64,000 bases of DNA from Leptospira stimsonii (GCF_003545885.1 NZ_QHCT01000001.1:62001-126000); one strand, 5' to 3'; shown: positions 1 through 17,262, numbered from the stretch's first letter. Numbers and translations: made by a program. The notes: a model not told the origin generated them from the letters alone.

Positions 1-22
1 ATTTGTATTTACCGCTTATCTA

Positions 23-877
23 ATGAGGGGAATCAGCCCGGAAGTTTTAGCGAAAACGGAGACGATCGAATTGAGTCAGACGGGATGGGCTTTGCTTACA
101 AAAACCCCGTCAAAAGTATTCAATTATACGAATGGAAAATTGATACCTAACTCCGAGGTTCCATATGAATTTACCAAAGGTGCAGAACTCTACTTCACTC
201 AGAAACTCATAACTCCTCAAGGGAAAGTTTACTTTTACATTTTAGGCGAAAAAAGGCCCGATTACGAATCCGACGAAGAGGAACAAAGTAGAATTGTTTA
301 TTCAGGTTATCTGCCGGCCGACAACCTAAAAAACTATCTTTCCTATTCTAAATTGTATTTCGACAACTCACCAAATTCAAACAGGGCGCTTTTGGAAACA
401 ATCGACAAGGCATTCGACGGTGAGACCGATTTGAGTACGGTAATGGAAACGGAACATTCCTTTGGAAAAAAGAAGGTGTATCATGTGGAAGTTCAGTCGA
501 AGAGCAGGTATGTCAATGATGACTTTCCGTATAAAAGAAATCTGCTGATCCTCAAAGAAGGAAAATCATACACGAATCTGCAAATCGGGATCGGTGATAT
601 TCAGTTTGAGGATTTGGACGGAGACGGAATCGACGAAGTAATGGTTACCGAAACTTCAGGGAGATCCGGAGATATCAGCCAAGTTTTATACAGATTCAAC
701 GGATCAGGCTTCGATTCTTTACTTACTTTTTCCGGATTCAACGGAGAATGTGGACATATCACGTACAGCAGTTCAAGCATTTCTTTAAACTCAAAAGACT
801 GTTCCAAAGAAGCAAAAGAGAAAATTAAAACGTTTGAATATGTTTTGAAAAATGGAAAACTCGTTCCAGTTCGATAG
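23..877 (+). CDS. Hypothetical protein with FG-GAP/VCBS-like Ca-binding motif (5' end uncertain)
   Basis: I do not recognise a specific function. The frame stays open to the left edge of the window, so the ATG at 23 may be internal and the true start, possibly with a signal peptide, may lie outside. Around residue 197 there is an aspartate-rich stretch, EDLDGDGIDEVMV, typical of FG-GAP/VCBS repeats and other Ca-binding loops in secreted or surface proteins. The rest is polar with no membrane segment. It is convergent with the O-methyltransferase gene, with only 2 bases between the two stop codons. A periplasmic or surface location is an inference. Confidence 0.7.
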   Translation: MRGISPEVLAKTETIELSQTGWALLTKTPSKVFNYTNGKLIPNSEVPYEFTKGAELYFTQKLITPQGKVYFYILGEKRPDYESDEEEQSRIVYSGYLPADNLKNYLSYSKLYFDNSPNSNRALLETIDKAFDGETDLSTVMETEHSFGKKKVYHVEVQSKSRYVNDDFPYKRNLLILKEGKSYTNLQIGIGDIQFEDLDGDGIDEVMVTETSGRSGDISQVLYRFNGSGFDSLLTFSGFNGECGHITYSSSSISLNSKDCSKEAKEKIKTFEYVLKNGKLVPVR

Positions 878-879
878 AT

Positions 880-2756
<1,877 letters not shown>

Positions 2757-2818
2757 GTGTTCCTCTTCTCTAATATCCTTCTTCCCTGCGACTAAAACAG
2801 CTCGACAGAGAATCTTTC

Positions 2819-3139
<321 letters not shown>

Positions 3140-3140
3140 A

Positions 3141-3187
3141 CTTGCTTAAAAAAGTGGTTTGCACTACATAGACACAAGATTTTTGTG
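3141..3187 (+). promoter_or_regulatory. Putative etfBA promoter and adjacent hairpin
   Basis: A sigma-70-like pair, TTGCTT at 3141-3146 and TACATA at 3164-3169 with a 17-base spacer, lies about 55 bases before etfB. It is followed directly by the inverted repeat ACACAA (3171-3176) / TTGTGT (3182-3187) with a 5-base loop. The repeat could be an operator or a 5' leader hairpin. The etfB ribosome site GGAG lies further down, in front of the ATG at 3223. The promoter is predicted by eye only. Confidence 0.45.
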
Positions 3188-3221
3188 TTAACAGCACTAA
3201 TTTTTTTTGGAGTACCCATTT

Positions 3222-3984
<763 letters not shown>

Positions 3985-3995
3985 GGAGAACACCC

Positions 3996-5642
<1,647 letters not shown>

Positions 5643-5646
5643 TCTT

Positions 5647-7475
<1,829 letters not shown>

Positions 7476-7479
<4 letters not shown>

Positions 7480-8444
7480 GGATTCTTACAGGAGTCCAAC
7501 CCTCCGGAAAACTTCATTTAGGAAATTTTTTCTCTGTCATCCGTAAACTCAAAGAATACCAAGATTCCAAAGACCTTTATTGTTTCGTTGCAGACCTACA
7601 TTCCTTAACCACATTCTCATCGAAAGAAAAACAAAAAGAAAACACTTACAATGCTGTTTGTGATTTTCTCGCACTTGGAATCGATCCGGAAAAATGCACG
7701 TTCTGGCTCCAATCTTCGGTTCCGGAAGTCAACGAATTGACTTGGTATTTAAGTCATTTTATTTCCGTAAATCAGCTGGAGTTGGCACATTCTTATAAGG
7801 ATAAGGTGGCCAAAGGGTTTCATCCGAGAGGTGGGCTTTTCTTTTATCCCGTTCTGATGGCGGCCGATATCCTCGGTTTCGACGGAGATCGTGTTCCAGT
7901 GGGAAAGGATCAAAAACAACACTTAGAATTCGCGAGAGATATCGCGGCCTGCTTTAACAGAGAAGTGGGACATGTTTTTAAGATCCCCGAACCTGAGATC
8001 GACGAAGCGACAGCCCTCGTGCCGGGAACCGATGGACAAAAAATGTCTAAGTCGTACGGAAACACGATCAACTTTTTCGATTCAGAAAAAGAGCTTAAGA
8101 AATCTATAATGTCCATTATGACCGACTCCGCCGGAGTCGACGAAACGAAAGATCCGGACAAAAGTCATATCTATGCGATCCATTCTTTATTTTTAAATGA
8201 AAAAGATAAACAAGTCCTAAGAGAAAAATTCCTTACGCCGGGAACCGGCTACGGAGATCTCAAAAAACAACTTCTTCAGGACACGTTAGACTACTTTGCC
8301 CCTTTTAGGAAGGAAAGAGAAAGAATCGGAGCAGACTCAAGTTTTGTCGAAAGCGCCCTCAAAAAAGGGAAGGAAAAGGCCCAAAAAACCATCACCGGAG
8401 TTTTGGATCGGGTTCGCAAAGAACTGGGAATGTATCGTTTTTAA
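7476..8444 (+). CDS. trpS: Tryptophanyl-tRNA synthetase
   Basis: 322 residues, normal for bacterial TrpRS, a class I synthetase that charges tRNA-Trp. The N-terminus [17 protein letters not shown] contains the HIGH-type motif as HLGN (residues 14-17) and the KMSKS loop is exact near residue 189 ([11 protein letters not shown]). [10 protein letters not shown] and [10 protein letters not shown] are family motifs of the tryptophan and dimer region. It overlaps the preceding gene by 4 bases and so is probably translated by coupling with it. Confidence 0.98.
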
Positions 8445-8904
8445 TCTTTGCGAAATTCCGTTTTTGATTCTTAGAATCGTGTCCGACTCACTTTCGCGAA
8501 TCCATCCTTGAATACGCGTTGACTTCAACCCTTCCGAATTTTGAAGAATTGTGGAAAGGGAACGTTTTCTCCAAGCGAGACGTTTTGTAGGAGCTCCTGC
8601 AAAAAACGTTTCCTACTTGCTAAATTCGTATTTTCTGATAGAGAAAAATCACCCGAGTTTTCCCGCGGACCCGCCTCCTCCACCCGATGAGGGTGGGGAC
8701 CGCGACTTTTTCACGGAAGAATGTCGTTGTTACGACGGATTTTTCTACAATCCAAATCCCTTTTTGACGACGCCTGAACTTTCGGGATCGCCCTCGACCG
8801 GAAACGATTCAATCGAATCCCGTTCTAAAAATCGCTGAATTTAAAAACCGAAAAATAATTAGGATCGATCGCACACCCGAACGCTTCTCGGAACCGTTTA
8901 GGGT
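8445..8904. other. Intergenic gap of 460 bases holding dispersed repeat copy A
   Basis: I see no credible gene in this gap between trpS and the comEC-like gene. A 95-codon open frame at 8551 is simply the repeat read in one frame: it has proline runs, no ribosome site and no family features. The rest is unremarkable sequence that probably contains the comEC promoter. Confidence 0.6.
8586..8740 (+). repeat. Dispersed intergenic repeat, copy A
   Basis: It begins with the near-palindrome TGTAGGAGCTCCTGCA. A TTTCTGATAGAGAAA block comes next, then a hairpin whose arms are CGCGGACCC (8664-8672) and GGGACCGCG (8696-8704), then CTTTTTCACGG and TGTCGTTGTTACGAC. The same order of blocks occurs at 26115-26276 and, degraded, at 17105-17262. 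It lacks coding capacity and transposase, so it resembles a MITE- or REP-like element. Confidence 0.75.
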
Positions 8905-10857
8905 ATGGGAAAACACTTTCGCAATTGGCAACCTTGCTCCTCCTTTTCGAAATTCTGTTTCGGAACCTTGCTCGGGATCTGCATCCAGTGGATCTTTCCA
9001 CAAACGGGTTTGTTCTGGATGGGAATCTCGATTCTTCTTATCTCAGTCGGAACTCTTTTTAGAAAATATTTTATATTTTCAGAATATATTATTTTCGGAA
9101 TATTCTTTCTCATTTTGGCGACGAGCCTTTATCCGGATCGGTTCCAAAGAGAAATGGAAAATCGAACCTATTCATTTCCGCGGAAAAATCTCTTCGGAGA
9201 AAACGAAGTCTGTTTTCAGGATCGATTCCGAGAAAGAATTCAAAGTCACCTCAAAGAAGCGGGTTTGGAAAAGAATACAAACCGAATCGCATCCGGCCTT
9301 ATCTTCGGGGAAGCGAAACAACTTTCCAGGAACTTCAAACAAAAAGCGAAGGAAGGAGGAATCTTACATCTTTTTGCCGCTTCCGGTCTTCACCTCGGAA
9401 TTTTAATGGGAGTTCAATTTCGACTTCTCAACTTCTTTCCAATTCTCGGATATGCGACGCCAAGGATCGTTCCTCTTCTTACCGGGTTCCTTTATCTATC
9501 TGCTTTAGGTTATCCCGTTTCTCTTACGAGGGCATGGATTTTCGCCGGATTACTTTTAATCCAAGGACTTTTCTTTCGAAAACTTAGGCCGGTAGATCTT
9601 CTTCTTTCTTCGGCTTGGATTCTTTGGATCTGGGATCCTCCTCGATTCCACTCGGTCTCTTTTTGCCTTTCCTTTGGCGCCGTAGCGGGAATCTTTTTCT
9701 TTTCCTATCCTTTACAAATCCCTTTCAAAATTTTTTCCAAGGAGAATCCGATTCTTTCTTTTTTGAAGGAAAATCTGATCGTTTCCTTTTCGGCCGGTTT
9801 GGGAACGATGCCCGTTTTACTCTTTTCCTTCGGGGCCTTCAGCTTTGGATCGATACTTCTCAACCTCATAGTGGTTCCGTTAGCCGGGATTTTACTTCCG
9901 ATTCTTTATCTTTCTTTGCTCTTCCACGAAACGGGAATTCGATTCTTAATAGAATCTTCTTGGTCGATTACGGAATTTTTGATCCAAATTCTTTTTTATC
10001 TTTCCGATTCGCTTTCCAAACCTCTCGGATTTTATAGAGAAATGGGGGACGCTCTTTGGGCCGGGCTTCTTGGCTGGCTCCTCCTTTCCTTTCTCGTTTG
10101 TTTTTTCGCATACTGGACGGAAAATAAATTTCTAAAGAAGGAAGAAGGAAAAACAGAATTCTTAAATATTCAAAATTTAGAATATATAGATCAAAGAATC
10201 CGGAGAACTATTTCGAAAAGAGCGTATCCTTTTTTTTGCTCCTTGTTTTTTCTTTCTGTTTTTGGAATTCATTTTTTTCTCTACATGGCGCCCGATTTGT
10301 TTCCAAAAGAAAATCGTATCGTTTACAATCGATTCTTCTTTCTCCTTCGAAACGGAGATTCCCTATTTTTCTCTGGAAAGTGTAAATACGCGAATAAGAA
10401 GATCGCAAACGCCTTTCGAACTTCTAAAAATATCTTCTGCAATTCGTTTGGCGGAAAAGACCTAAATAAAATCTTCGTGGATGACGAATCTTGTTTGAGC
10501 TGGGCATTCCTCTGTTCCCGCGAATCTTTTCATTCGGAGCTCCTCTATTCCGGTCGGGACGCCGATCTTTGGAATCTCGTAAGCAAGATTCCTCTCAAAA
10601 AGTCGAAACCGGTACGTGAAATTCCTCTCTCGAGCGATTCTAAGATTCTATTCTTTCATACAAAAAAAGATTCTCTGTCTTCCCTTGTTCAGAAAACACG
10701 ATTCGGAAAAGGTTGGATTCTTCTGGAAACCCCGTTCGGGAGCAAGGATCGCGCGGAAGTCTGGAATCAAAATCGAAAACTGCTTGGGCTTTCGGAGAGT
10801 TGGGTGTTTCTGGAGAAAGATGAACTCCAGAGAATACCCCTTTCGAAAAGTTTCTGA
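8905..10857 (+). CDS. ComEC/Rec2-family membrane channel protein, without metallo-beta-lactamase domain
   Basis: 650 residues with many hydrophobic segments. The ComEC competence domain is recognisable by GILHLFAASGLHLGIL near residue 150, FLYLSALGYPVSLTRAW and LSFGAVAGIF, the core of the channel that carries single-stranded DNA across the inner membrane in transformable bacteria. About 170 residues follow the last membrane span (after about residue 470). They do not show the HxHxDH metal motif of the C-terminal nuclease-like domain of full ComEC. A role in DNA uptake is therefore inference only. The 3' end overlaps the rsmA start by 38 bases, indicating one transcript. Confidence 0.88.
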   Translation: MGKHFRNWQPCSSFSKFCFGTLLGICIQWIFPQTGLFWMGISILLISVGTLFRKYFIFSEYIIFGIFFLILATSLYPDRFQREMENRTYSFPRKNLFGENEVCFQDRFRERIQSHLKEAGLEKNTNRIASGLIFGEAKQLSRNFKQKAKEGGILHLFAASGLHLGILMGVQFRLLNFFPILGYATPRIVPLLTGFLYLSALGYPVSLTRAWIFAGLLLIQGLFFRKLRPVDLLLSSAWILWIWDPPRFHSVSFCLSFGAVAGIFFFSYPLQIPFKIFSKENPILSFLKENLIVSFSAGLGTMPVLLFSFGAFSFGSILLNLIVVPLAGILLPILYLSLLFHETGIRFLIESSWSITEFLIQILFYLSDSLSKPLGFYREMGDALWAGLLGWLLLSFLVCFFAYWTENKFLKKEEGKTEFLNIQNLEYIDQRIRRTISKRAYPFFCSLFFLSVFGIHFFLYMAPDLFPKENRIVYNRFFFLLRNGDSLFFSGKCKYANKKIANAFRTSKNIFCNSFGGKDLNKIFVDDESCLSWAFLCSRESFHSELLYSGRDADLWNLVSKIPLKKSKPVREIPLSSDSKILFFHTKKDSLSSLVQKTRFGKGWILLETPFGSKDRAEVWNQNRKLLGLSESWVFLEKDELQRIPLSKSF

Positions 10858-11728
10858 AATTCGGAAATTTCTGGAATCCAAGTCCTCGGCTCCACTTAAA
10901 AAATGGGGACAGAATTTTCTCATCGATCCCAATGCGATCCAAATCATCCTCTCCGGTTTGAGCCAAGATCTGCTTCCGTCCATCGATCGAATTTTGGAGA
11001 TCGGTCCGGGCCTGGGCGCGATCTCTCACGGTCTTTTGGATTTTCACAAACCGGTCACACTTTTTGAAATCGATCCCGTTTACGCGACTTGGTTGCGCGA
11101 ATATCTTCCGGAGTTTGAACTCAGAGAAGGAGACGCGCTCGGGTTTCTTCCGGAGTATGCGGATCAAAAGGTTTATCTTTTCGGAAACCTTCCTTATTAT
11201 ATTTCCTCCGAACTTACCCTGAGCGCGGTGAAAAATCTAAAAGGTCTCATCGGCGCGACCTTTCTTGTACAAAAGGAATTTGCAAAAAGAATCTCGAACG
11301 AGGCTTCTTCGATCCAATTCTACTTATCCGCTTACGGGAATTGGAAACTCAAAAAAGACATCAAAGCCGGAGCTTTTTATCCGAGACCGAACGTGGATTC
11401 TTCCGTTTTGGAATTCAGAGCCAAACCCGCGTTTGGCGACGAGTTCGGATTTATTGCTCTTGAATGTCTATGTAGAATGGCGTTTTGGGGAAAACGAAAA
11501 AAATTGACTTCCTCTTTTCGGGACGCACCTGTCACTTCACTTCCACTCGAAGTGCAAACGTCGAAGAATTTCTCGGAAGAATCGTTTCGAGCGGAATGTT
11601 TTGGAGCGTTGGAAAACGCAAAGATCGACGCGGATAAAAGACCGGAAGAATTAAAACCGAAGGATTTTCACGAAGCCGCTACGTTTCTTTCCGTTTTCCT
11701 AAAAGAAATGTTAGGAAAGAATTCTTAG
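10820..11728 (+). CDS. rsmA: 16S rRNA (adenine(1518)-N(6)/adenine(1519)-N(6))-dimethyltransferase
   Basis: 302 residues from the ATG at 10820, chosen because the family begins here (KKWGQNFLIDPNAI follows at about residue 25). The frame is open further upstream but that part only mirrors comEC sequence. The SAM motif ILEIGPGLGAIS (about 57-68) and the catalytic NLPYY motif (about 120) are exact, and AFYPRPNVDSSVLEF near 205 is the KsgA/Dim1 signature. It dimethylates two adenosines in helix 45 of 16S rRNA. It overlaps the comEC-like gene upstream and the stop of the convergent HDOD gene by 4 bases. Confidence 0.96.
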   Translation: MNSREYPFRKVSEIRKFLESKSSAPLKKWGQNFLIDPNAIQIILSGLSQDLLPSIDRILEIGPGLGAISHGLLDFHKPVTLFEIDPVYATWLREYLPEFELREGDALGFLPEYADQKVYLFGNLPYYISSELTLSAVKNLKGLIGATFLVQKEFAKRISNEASSIQFYLSAYGNWKLKKDIKAGAFYPRPNVDSSVLEFRAKPAFGDEFGFIALECLCRMAFWGKRKKLTSSFRDAPVTSLPLEVQTSKNFSEESFRAECFGALENAKIDADKRPEELKPKDFHEAATFLSVFLKEMLGKNS

Positions 11729-13245
11729 GACTTCTTATTAAAATCCTTATATTCCTGTAAAATTCTCTTCGTAAATTCGGAGAATTCTTCCTCTTTTTTA
11801 AAACCGAAATGCTGAAGAACCGAAGTCTGAATCAAAGAATAATCCGCGAGACCTTGCGAAATGTCGATGATCATATCGGAAAGATAAATCGTAAAAACGG
11901 GATCCTGAAATTCTTTTTTAACCAGAAGCGGCCGGTGATGCATCTCGGCGGAAACGCGAATCGTATCCGAAAAATTCCACTTTTCGCAAATCATTCCGCC
12001 TAAGGTTGTATGCGAAATTCCTAATGCGGCTTCTTCCAAAGTCAACGGGGAAGGAAAAGATCTGTTCCCTAATAGTTCCGTAATTTTCGATGAGATCTCC
12101 GGCTCGAGCGAAAGAAGAATCACCCGTCCAACGTCGTGAAGGAGCGCGGCACAAACCAAAACGGTAATGGTTTGTTTTTTCCATTCCATTCTTTCCCCGA
12201 GTCTTCTACAGATAAAGGCTGAGAGGCTGGAGCGTTCCCAAATCGCTTCGAATTCTTTATAACGTTCTTCCAGGATTTTTTTTGTTCCTAAACTCAGAAG
12301 AATGTTGTTCAACTCGGACAAACCGATCACCTTGATCGAGTCTTCCAAATTTTCAACCCGCGCTCTTTGACTGAAGGACGCAGAGTTTGCGAGTTTCAAA
12401 ATGTTCGTGGAAAGAGAAACGTCTCTCGCTACGAGTTCTGTAATACTCTGAATCGAAGAATCCGGTTTGTTAATCAGACTCATGATCTGATTGATATTAT
12501 CCGGAAACGTGGGAAGTGTATCGACTTCGGAAAGAATTTCCCCCGTTTTCTGAAGGTTTATATTTCTTTTTTTAAAACCGAAAGGAATCTTGATATAAGC
12601 AGAAGTAACGCCTTCTTCCGATTTGATTCGATAAGAATCCCCTTCGATCCCTTCGTTTTTCAACATCAGCAAGGACATCGCGAGACCAAGCCCGGCGCCT
12701 TCGGATTCGTCTCCGTGATTTTCAAAAACTTCGGAAAGATCGTTGTATGTATGCGCTTTAGAAATTCTTTCCTGAACTCTTTGATCCTCTTCGGGAAGAA
12801 TACTTACGTTGTTGGCGACTTTTAATAAAAAACTATTCTGATTAAATCCGAACGTAATCAAAACGTGTAAACCCTTCTCTTCCAAAAGATCGGTATAAAG
12901 ATCTTTTTTAGAAATGAGTTCCGATTTGAATTTTTCCATTCCGATCGAGTATTGTTTCGGATCGTTGATATCCAGACCGGCTTCCTGAAAGATCACCCTC
13001 TTCTGATTCGCTTTTACGGCGTTCATGATCGTTTCCCTTAAAATGGAAAAGATACATTCCCGGAGAGAAGTAATGTCCAGATATTGAAGATAACGATCCA
13101 GAAGAAAACTGATGATCTTATCTATGTTTCGGTTGAGATGTGTGATTCTGAGATAAAGAGGATTGAGCGATTCGATAGGAACGTTGAGATTCTTAACGGA
13201 AAGATAATAACCTTCCTTTTCATAGTGATACCATTGAATCTTCAT
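11725..13245 (-). CDS. Fusion of GHKL ATPase-like domain and HDOD signalling domain
   Basis: 506 residues in two parts. Residues about 50-225 have features of a histidine-kinase-type ATPase fold: an N-box-like LRETIMNAVKANQKR near 70 and a G-box-like EGAGLGLAMSLLML near 182, but no phospho-acceptor histidine domain. Residues about 235-440 are an HDOD domain, the HD-GYP relative used in signalling, with LPTFPDNINQIMSLI, LARDVSLSTNILKLANS-like sequence and AALLHDVGRVILL. HDOD proteins often lack the full catalytic HD set and act as output or scaffold modules. No signal peptide or membrane span, so it is cytoplasmic. The pairing suggests a regulator that binds ATP or a partner anti-sigma-like protein; that is inference. 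Confidence 0.85.
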   Translation of the reverse strand: MKIQWYHYEKEGYYLSVKNLNVPIESLNPLYLRITHLNRNIDKIISFLLDRYLQYLDITSLRECIFSILRETIMNAVKANQKRVIFQEAGLDINDPKQYSIGMEKFKSELISKKDLYTDLLEEKGLHVLITFGFNQNSFLLKVANNVSILPEEDQRVQERISKAHTYNDLSEVFENHGDESEGAGLGLAMSLLMLKNEGIEGDSYRIKSEEGVTSAYIKIPFGFKKRNINLQKTGEILSEVDTLPTFPDNINQIMSLINKPDSSIQSITELVARDVSLSTNILKLANSASFSQRARVENLEDSIKVIGLSELNNILLSLGTKKILEERYKEFEAIWERSSLSAFICRRLGERMEWKKQTITVLVCAALLHDVGRVILLSLEPEISSKITELLGNRSFPSPLTLEEAALGISHTTLGGMICEKWNFSDTIRVSAEMHHRPLLVKKEFQDPVFTIYLSDMIIDISQGLADYSLIQTSVLQHFGFKKEEEFSEFTKRILQEYKDFNKKS

Positions 13246-13336
13246 TACCGATTTCCAAAATCCAATCGAGTCGACAAAACGTCAACCCAAGGTAGAATTA
13301 TGACTCTTTAGAGATTTGTCAATCGGTACTTTTTGT

Positions 13337-14153
<817 letters not shown>

Positions 14154-14161
<8 letters not shown>

Positions 14162-15068
14162 GATTTCCTCCCGTAACTCTTAAGAAAACTTCTTCCAAGG
14201 ATTCGGTAATTCTTTCATACTTTAGAATGTTCGCGCCCAACCCTACGAGTTCCGCGGGAATTTTTCTAAGATCGATTTCGTTCGTGGGAAGGAATTCGAT
14301 CTGATTGTCCGAGATCTTTTGTTCGGAAGAAATTTTTCGGATATAAGAATCCAATTCCGGAGAAACGGATTCCACTTTTACAAGAATTCGATTCTTCCCT
14401 TCTTTCAGAGATTCCAGAGGACCGATTGCGGCGAGAGTTCCGAGATTGAGAATTCCGATTTCGTGACAGACTTTTTCAACTTCCAAAAGTCTATGAGAAT
14501 TCAGTAATACGGTTGTACCCTTGGTTTTATTTTCTTCAACGAGAGTTTCTCGGAAATCGATATAACCTTTCGGATCGAGTCCGGAACCCGGTTCGTCCAA
14601 AATCAAAAGTTCCGGATCTCCGATCAGAGCGGAGGCAAGCCCGAGTCTCTGTAACATTCCTTTCGAATAACCGGAAACTTTTTTGGAAGCGGCGTCTGCG
14701 ATTCCTGTTTTTTCCAAAAGAGCATTCGACTTTTTTCGAATCTCGGAGCCGCGGATTCCTGCTAACTTTCCACTGAACGTTAGAAATTCTTCGCCAGTCA
14801 AAAAACCCGGAATCGAAACTTTTTCAGGAAGATAACCGATTCTTTTGCGAAGGATTGGTGAAAACGGGAGTCCAAATAGATGAAAGTTTCCCGATGTTTG
14901 TTTGGAGAATCCCATAAGGATCCGGACTAAGCTGGTCTTTCCCGCTCCATTCGGACCCAAAAGTCCGAAGACGGATCCCTTAGGGACTCGGAACGAGATT
15001 CCTTTGAGAGCGTTTTGTTCTTTGTATTTTTTTTGTATTGAATCGATTTCAATTGCAAATTCGGACAT
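14154..15068 (-). CDS. ABC transporter ATP-binding protein
   Basis: 304 residues. Walker A is GPNGAGKTS (about 38-46), the signature is SGYSKGMLQRLGLA (about 131) and Walker B is LLILDEPGSGLDP (about 154), with the switch histidine in LLNSHRLLEVE. The C-terminal 80 residues are the accessory extension common to ABC-2 exporter ATPases. Start ATG at 15068 follows AAGGAA. It forms an operon with the permease at 13337-14161. Confidence 0.95.
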
Positions 15069-15223
15069 GCACTTTTCCTTGGAATCAGAGCCTTTTCTAA
15101 CAAACCGGTCTACGGGGTCCAGAACCTTTACGTTCTCTAAAAGAATCCCGATGGAAGCCGGAATATAGAACGGTTGGACCTTTTTTGCAAACGAAGGTTC
15201 CAGCGAGAGAAGGCTCGGCGATT

Positions 15224-15243
15224 TTCGGGAATTCGTTCCCGGT
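15224..15243 (+). promoter_or_regulatory. TTCG-tetraloop hairpin in the sixA leader
   Basis: The arms CGGGAA (15226-15231) and TTCCCG (15236-15241) enclose TTCG, and two flanking U-G pairs extend the stem. It lies 15 bases before the sixA ATG, where no good Shine-Dalgarno sequence is visible. It could stabilise the transcript or affect initiation; its role is not known. Confidence 0.4.
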
Positions 15244-15258
15244 CAATCCTCTGAAAAC

Positions 15259-15741
15259 ATGAAGATAATCATTGCGAGACATGGAGAAGCGGAACCGAAT
15301 TCTCCAGACGGCACAGACCGATCCAGACCTCTTACGTCCAAGGGAGTCGCAGACGTTCAGAAGATGGCGCGTTTCTTTCAAGTCGGATTTAAAGTCACAA
15401 AGATCTATCACAGTCCTTATCTCAGAACCACGCAGACCGCGAAAATTTATACGGACATTCTTCATCCGGATCAAGAAACGGAATCCTTAGAGGATTTAGA
15501 AGCGGGACAAGACATGTCTCGAGTTTGTCCTTTGATCAAAAGTTTTTCCAACTCGGATACGATTCTCATTGTCGGGCATAGTCCGGATGTTTCCATCTTT
15601 GCAGAAAAACTTTTAGGAATCGGAGGAGTTGGTAAAAGTTTTCTTTTTTCTCCCGGTTCCGCGTTGGCGGTGAACGTTCCGAGAGAAAAATTTTTAGACG
15701 GACAAATCATCTGGTTTCTTTGCCCGGACTTTCTCTGCTAA
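15259..15741 (+). CDS. sixA: SixA-type phosphohistidine phosphatase
   Basis: 160 residues, the size of SixA. The histidine-phosphatase RHG motif is at residues 7-9 (IIARHGEAEP), followed by RPLTSKGVADVQKMA, YHSPYLRTTQTAKI and the second catalytic histidine in ILIVGHSPDVS, all in the order of the SixA branch. SixA removes phosphate from histidine phosphotransfer domains of two-component or PTS proteins in E. coli; the target here is unknown. Monocistronic, divergent from the ABC exporter pair. Confidence 0.92.
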   Translation: MKIIIARHGEAEPNSPDGTDRSRPLTSKGVADVQKMARFFQVGFKVTKIYHSPYLRTTQTAKIYTDILHPDQETESLEDLEAGQDMSRVCPLIKSFSNSDTILIVGHSPDVSIFAEKLLGIGGVGKSFLFSPGSALAVNVPREKFLDGQIIWFLCPDFLC

Positions 15742-15780
15742 AGGCCTTCCCTTTTTTCAGTTTACAGAAGAGCCTTTTCC
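15740..15780 (+). terminator. Weak terminator-like repeat after sixA
   Basis: AAAGGC (15740-15745) can pair with GCCTTT (15772-15777) followed by a T, but the loop is 26 bases long. It lies between the sixA stop and tRNA-Pro. Only a weak candidate. Confidence 0.25.
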
Positions 15781-15801
15781 AAAATTCTTACTGTATTATT
15801 T

Positions 15802-16683
<882 letters not shown>

Positions 16684-16689
16684 AGAAAC

Positions 16690-16947
16690 TTATTTCTTAA
16701 TGAAATGATTCAGAATGTTGTCTCGGATTTCTTCGAACCGAACCAATCCCCATGCAAGATTGACTTTCAATTTGAGTGCATTCTCGCTCATGTCTTTTTC
16801 ACCTTGAGCTTTGAGCTGATCGAATCTTTCTTCGATCTTTTCCTTTCCATCGTTTAAATCATCTACTAGTTTGTCGAAAATCTCGCGGGAGGTTTGAACG
16901 GCGCCGATCCCAGCGTTGATTATGTCGTTTAATTTGTTCTTTTCCAT
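16690..16947 (-). CDS. Short phasin-like protein
   Basis: 85 residues from the ATG at 16947, chosen because GAGGGG lies 8 bases upstream; an in-frame TTG at 16962 would put that ribosome site inside the gene. The protein starts MEKNKLNDIINAGIGAVQ and is an amphipathic, charged helix throughout, like the N-terminal part of phasins, which coat polyhydroxyalkanoate granules. A longer paralogue at 42760-43143 starts [18 protein letters not shown] large palindrome with a TTGTGCA element shared with that paralogue lies 36-68 bases upstream. A granule function is inference from family; it could instead be another helical surface-coating protein. Confidence 0.8.
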   Translation of the reverse strand: MEKNKLNDIINAGIGAVQTSREIFDKLVDDLNDGKEKIEERFDQLKAQGEKDMSENALKLKVNLAWGLVRFEEIRDNILNHFIKK

Positions 16948-16982
16948 ACAGCAACCCCTCAATTCGTTTTAGAGGATCTCTA

Positions 16983-17015
16983 TTGCTATTTTTGTGCAGT
17001 GCATAAAAATAGCAA
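16983..17015. promoter_or_regulatory. 33-base palindrome, candidate operator of the short phasin-like gene
   Basis: Arms TTGCTATTTTT (16983-16993) and AAAAATAGCAA (17005-17015) are exact complements, and the inner TGCA/TGCA also pair around a central G at 16999, so 15 of 16 pairs match. It contains TTGTGCAGTGC at 16992, an element also found twice before the second phasin-like gene. Its position upstream of the start codon fits an operator; a hairpin role cannot be excluded. Confidence 0.65.
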
Positions 17016-17104
17016 ACATTTTTTTTAAGTTTTTTCCTTGCCTCTCTCCAAAGTTTCCGGCAATCCTTTTAAAAATTTAAAACACGGAGTTCAAACGGCC
17101 ATTG

Positions 17105-17262
17105 GTGGTGAAGGAGTTCCTACCAGAGAAGATTGACTTTCGCTTGCAAAACAGCCGTTTTGTGATAAAGGAAAGTTTCTCCAGTTTTTTCCACCTCCCA
17201 CCCCTCCACCCTAAACCAGGGCGGGGCTCGCGACTTTTACGGAAATCTGTCTTATCTCCGAC
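17105..17262 (+). repeat. Dispersed intergenic repeat, copy B (degraded)
   Basis: It starts with GGTGAAGGAGTTCCTACC, the same palindromic head as the other copies, and ends with GGGCGGGGCTCGCGAC, TTTTACGGAAA and a TCTTATCTCCGACGAT tail. The left arm of the GC-rich hairpin is lost (CCACCTCCCACCCC instead of CGCGAGCCC), so it would no longer fold as copies A and C do. Confidence 0.65.

Noticed and set aside
8551..8838. 95-codon frame in the trpS-comEC gap
   Set aside because: It is the dispersed repeat read in one frame, with proline runs from the GC-rich arm.
10616..10819. Upstream extension of rsmA
   Set aside because: The frame is open but reads comEC sequence in another frame; the family start is at 10820.
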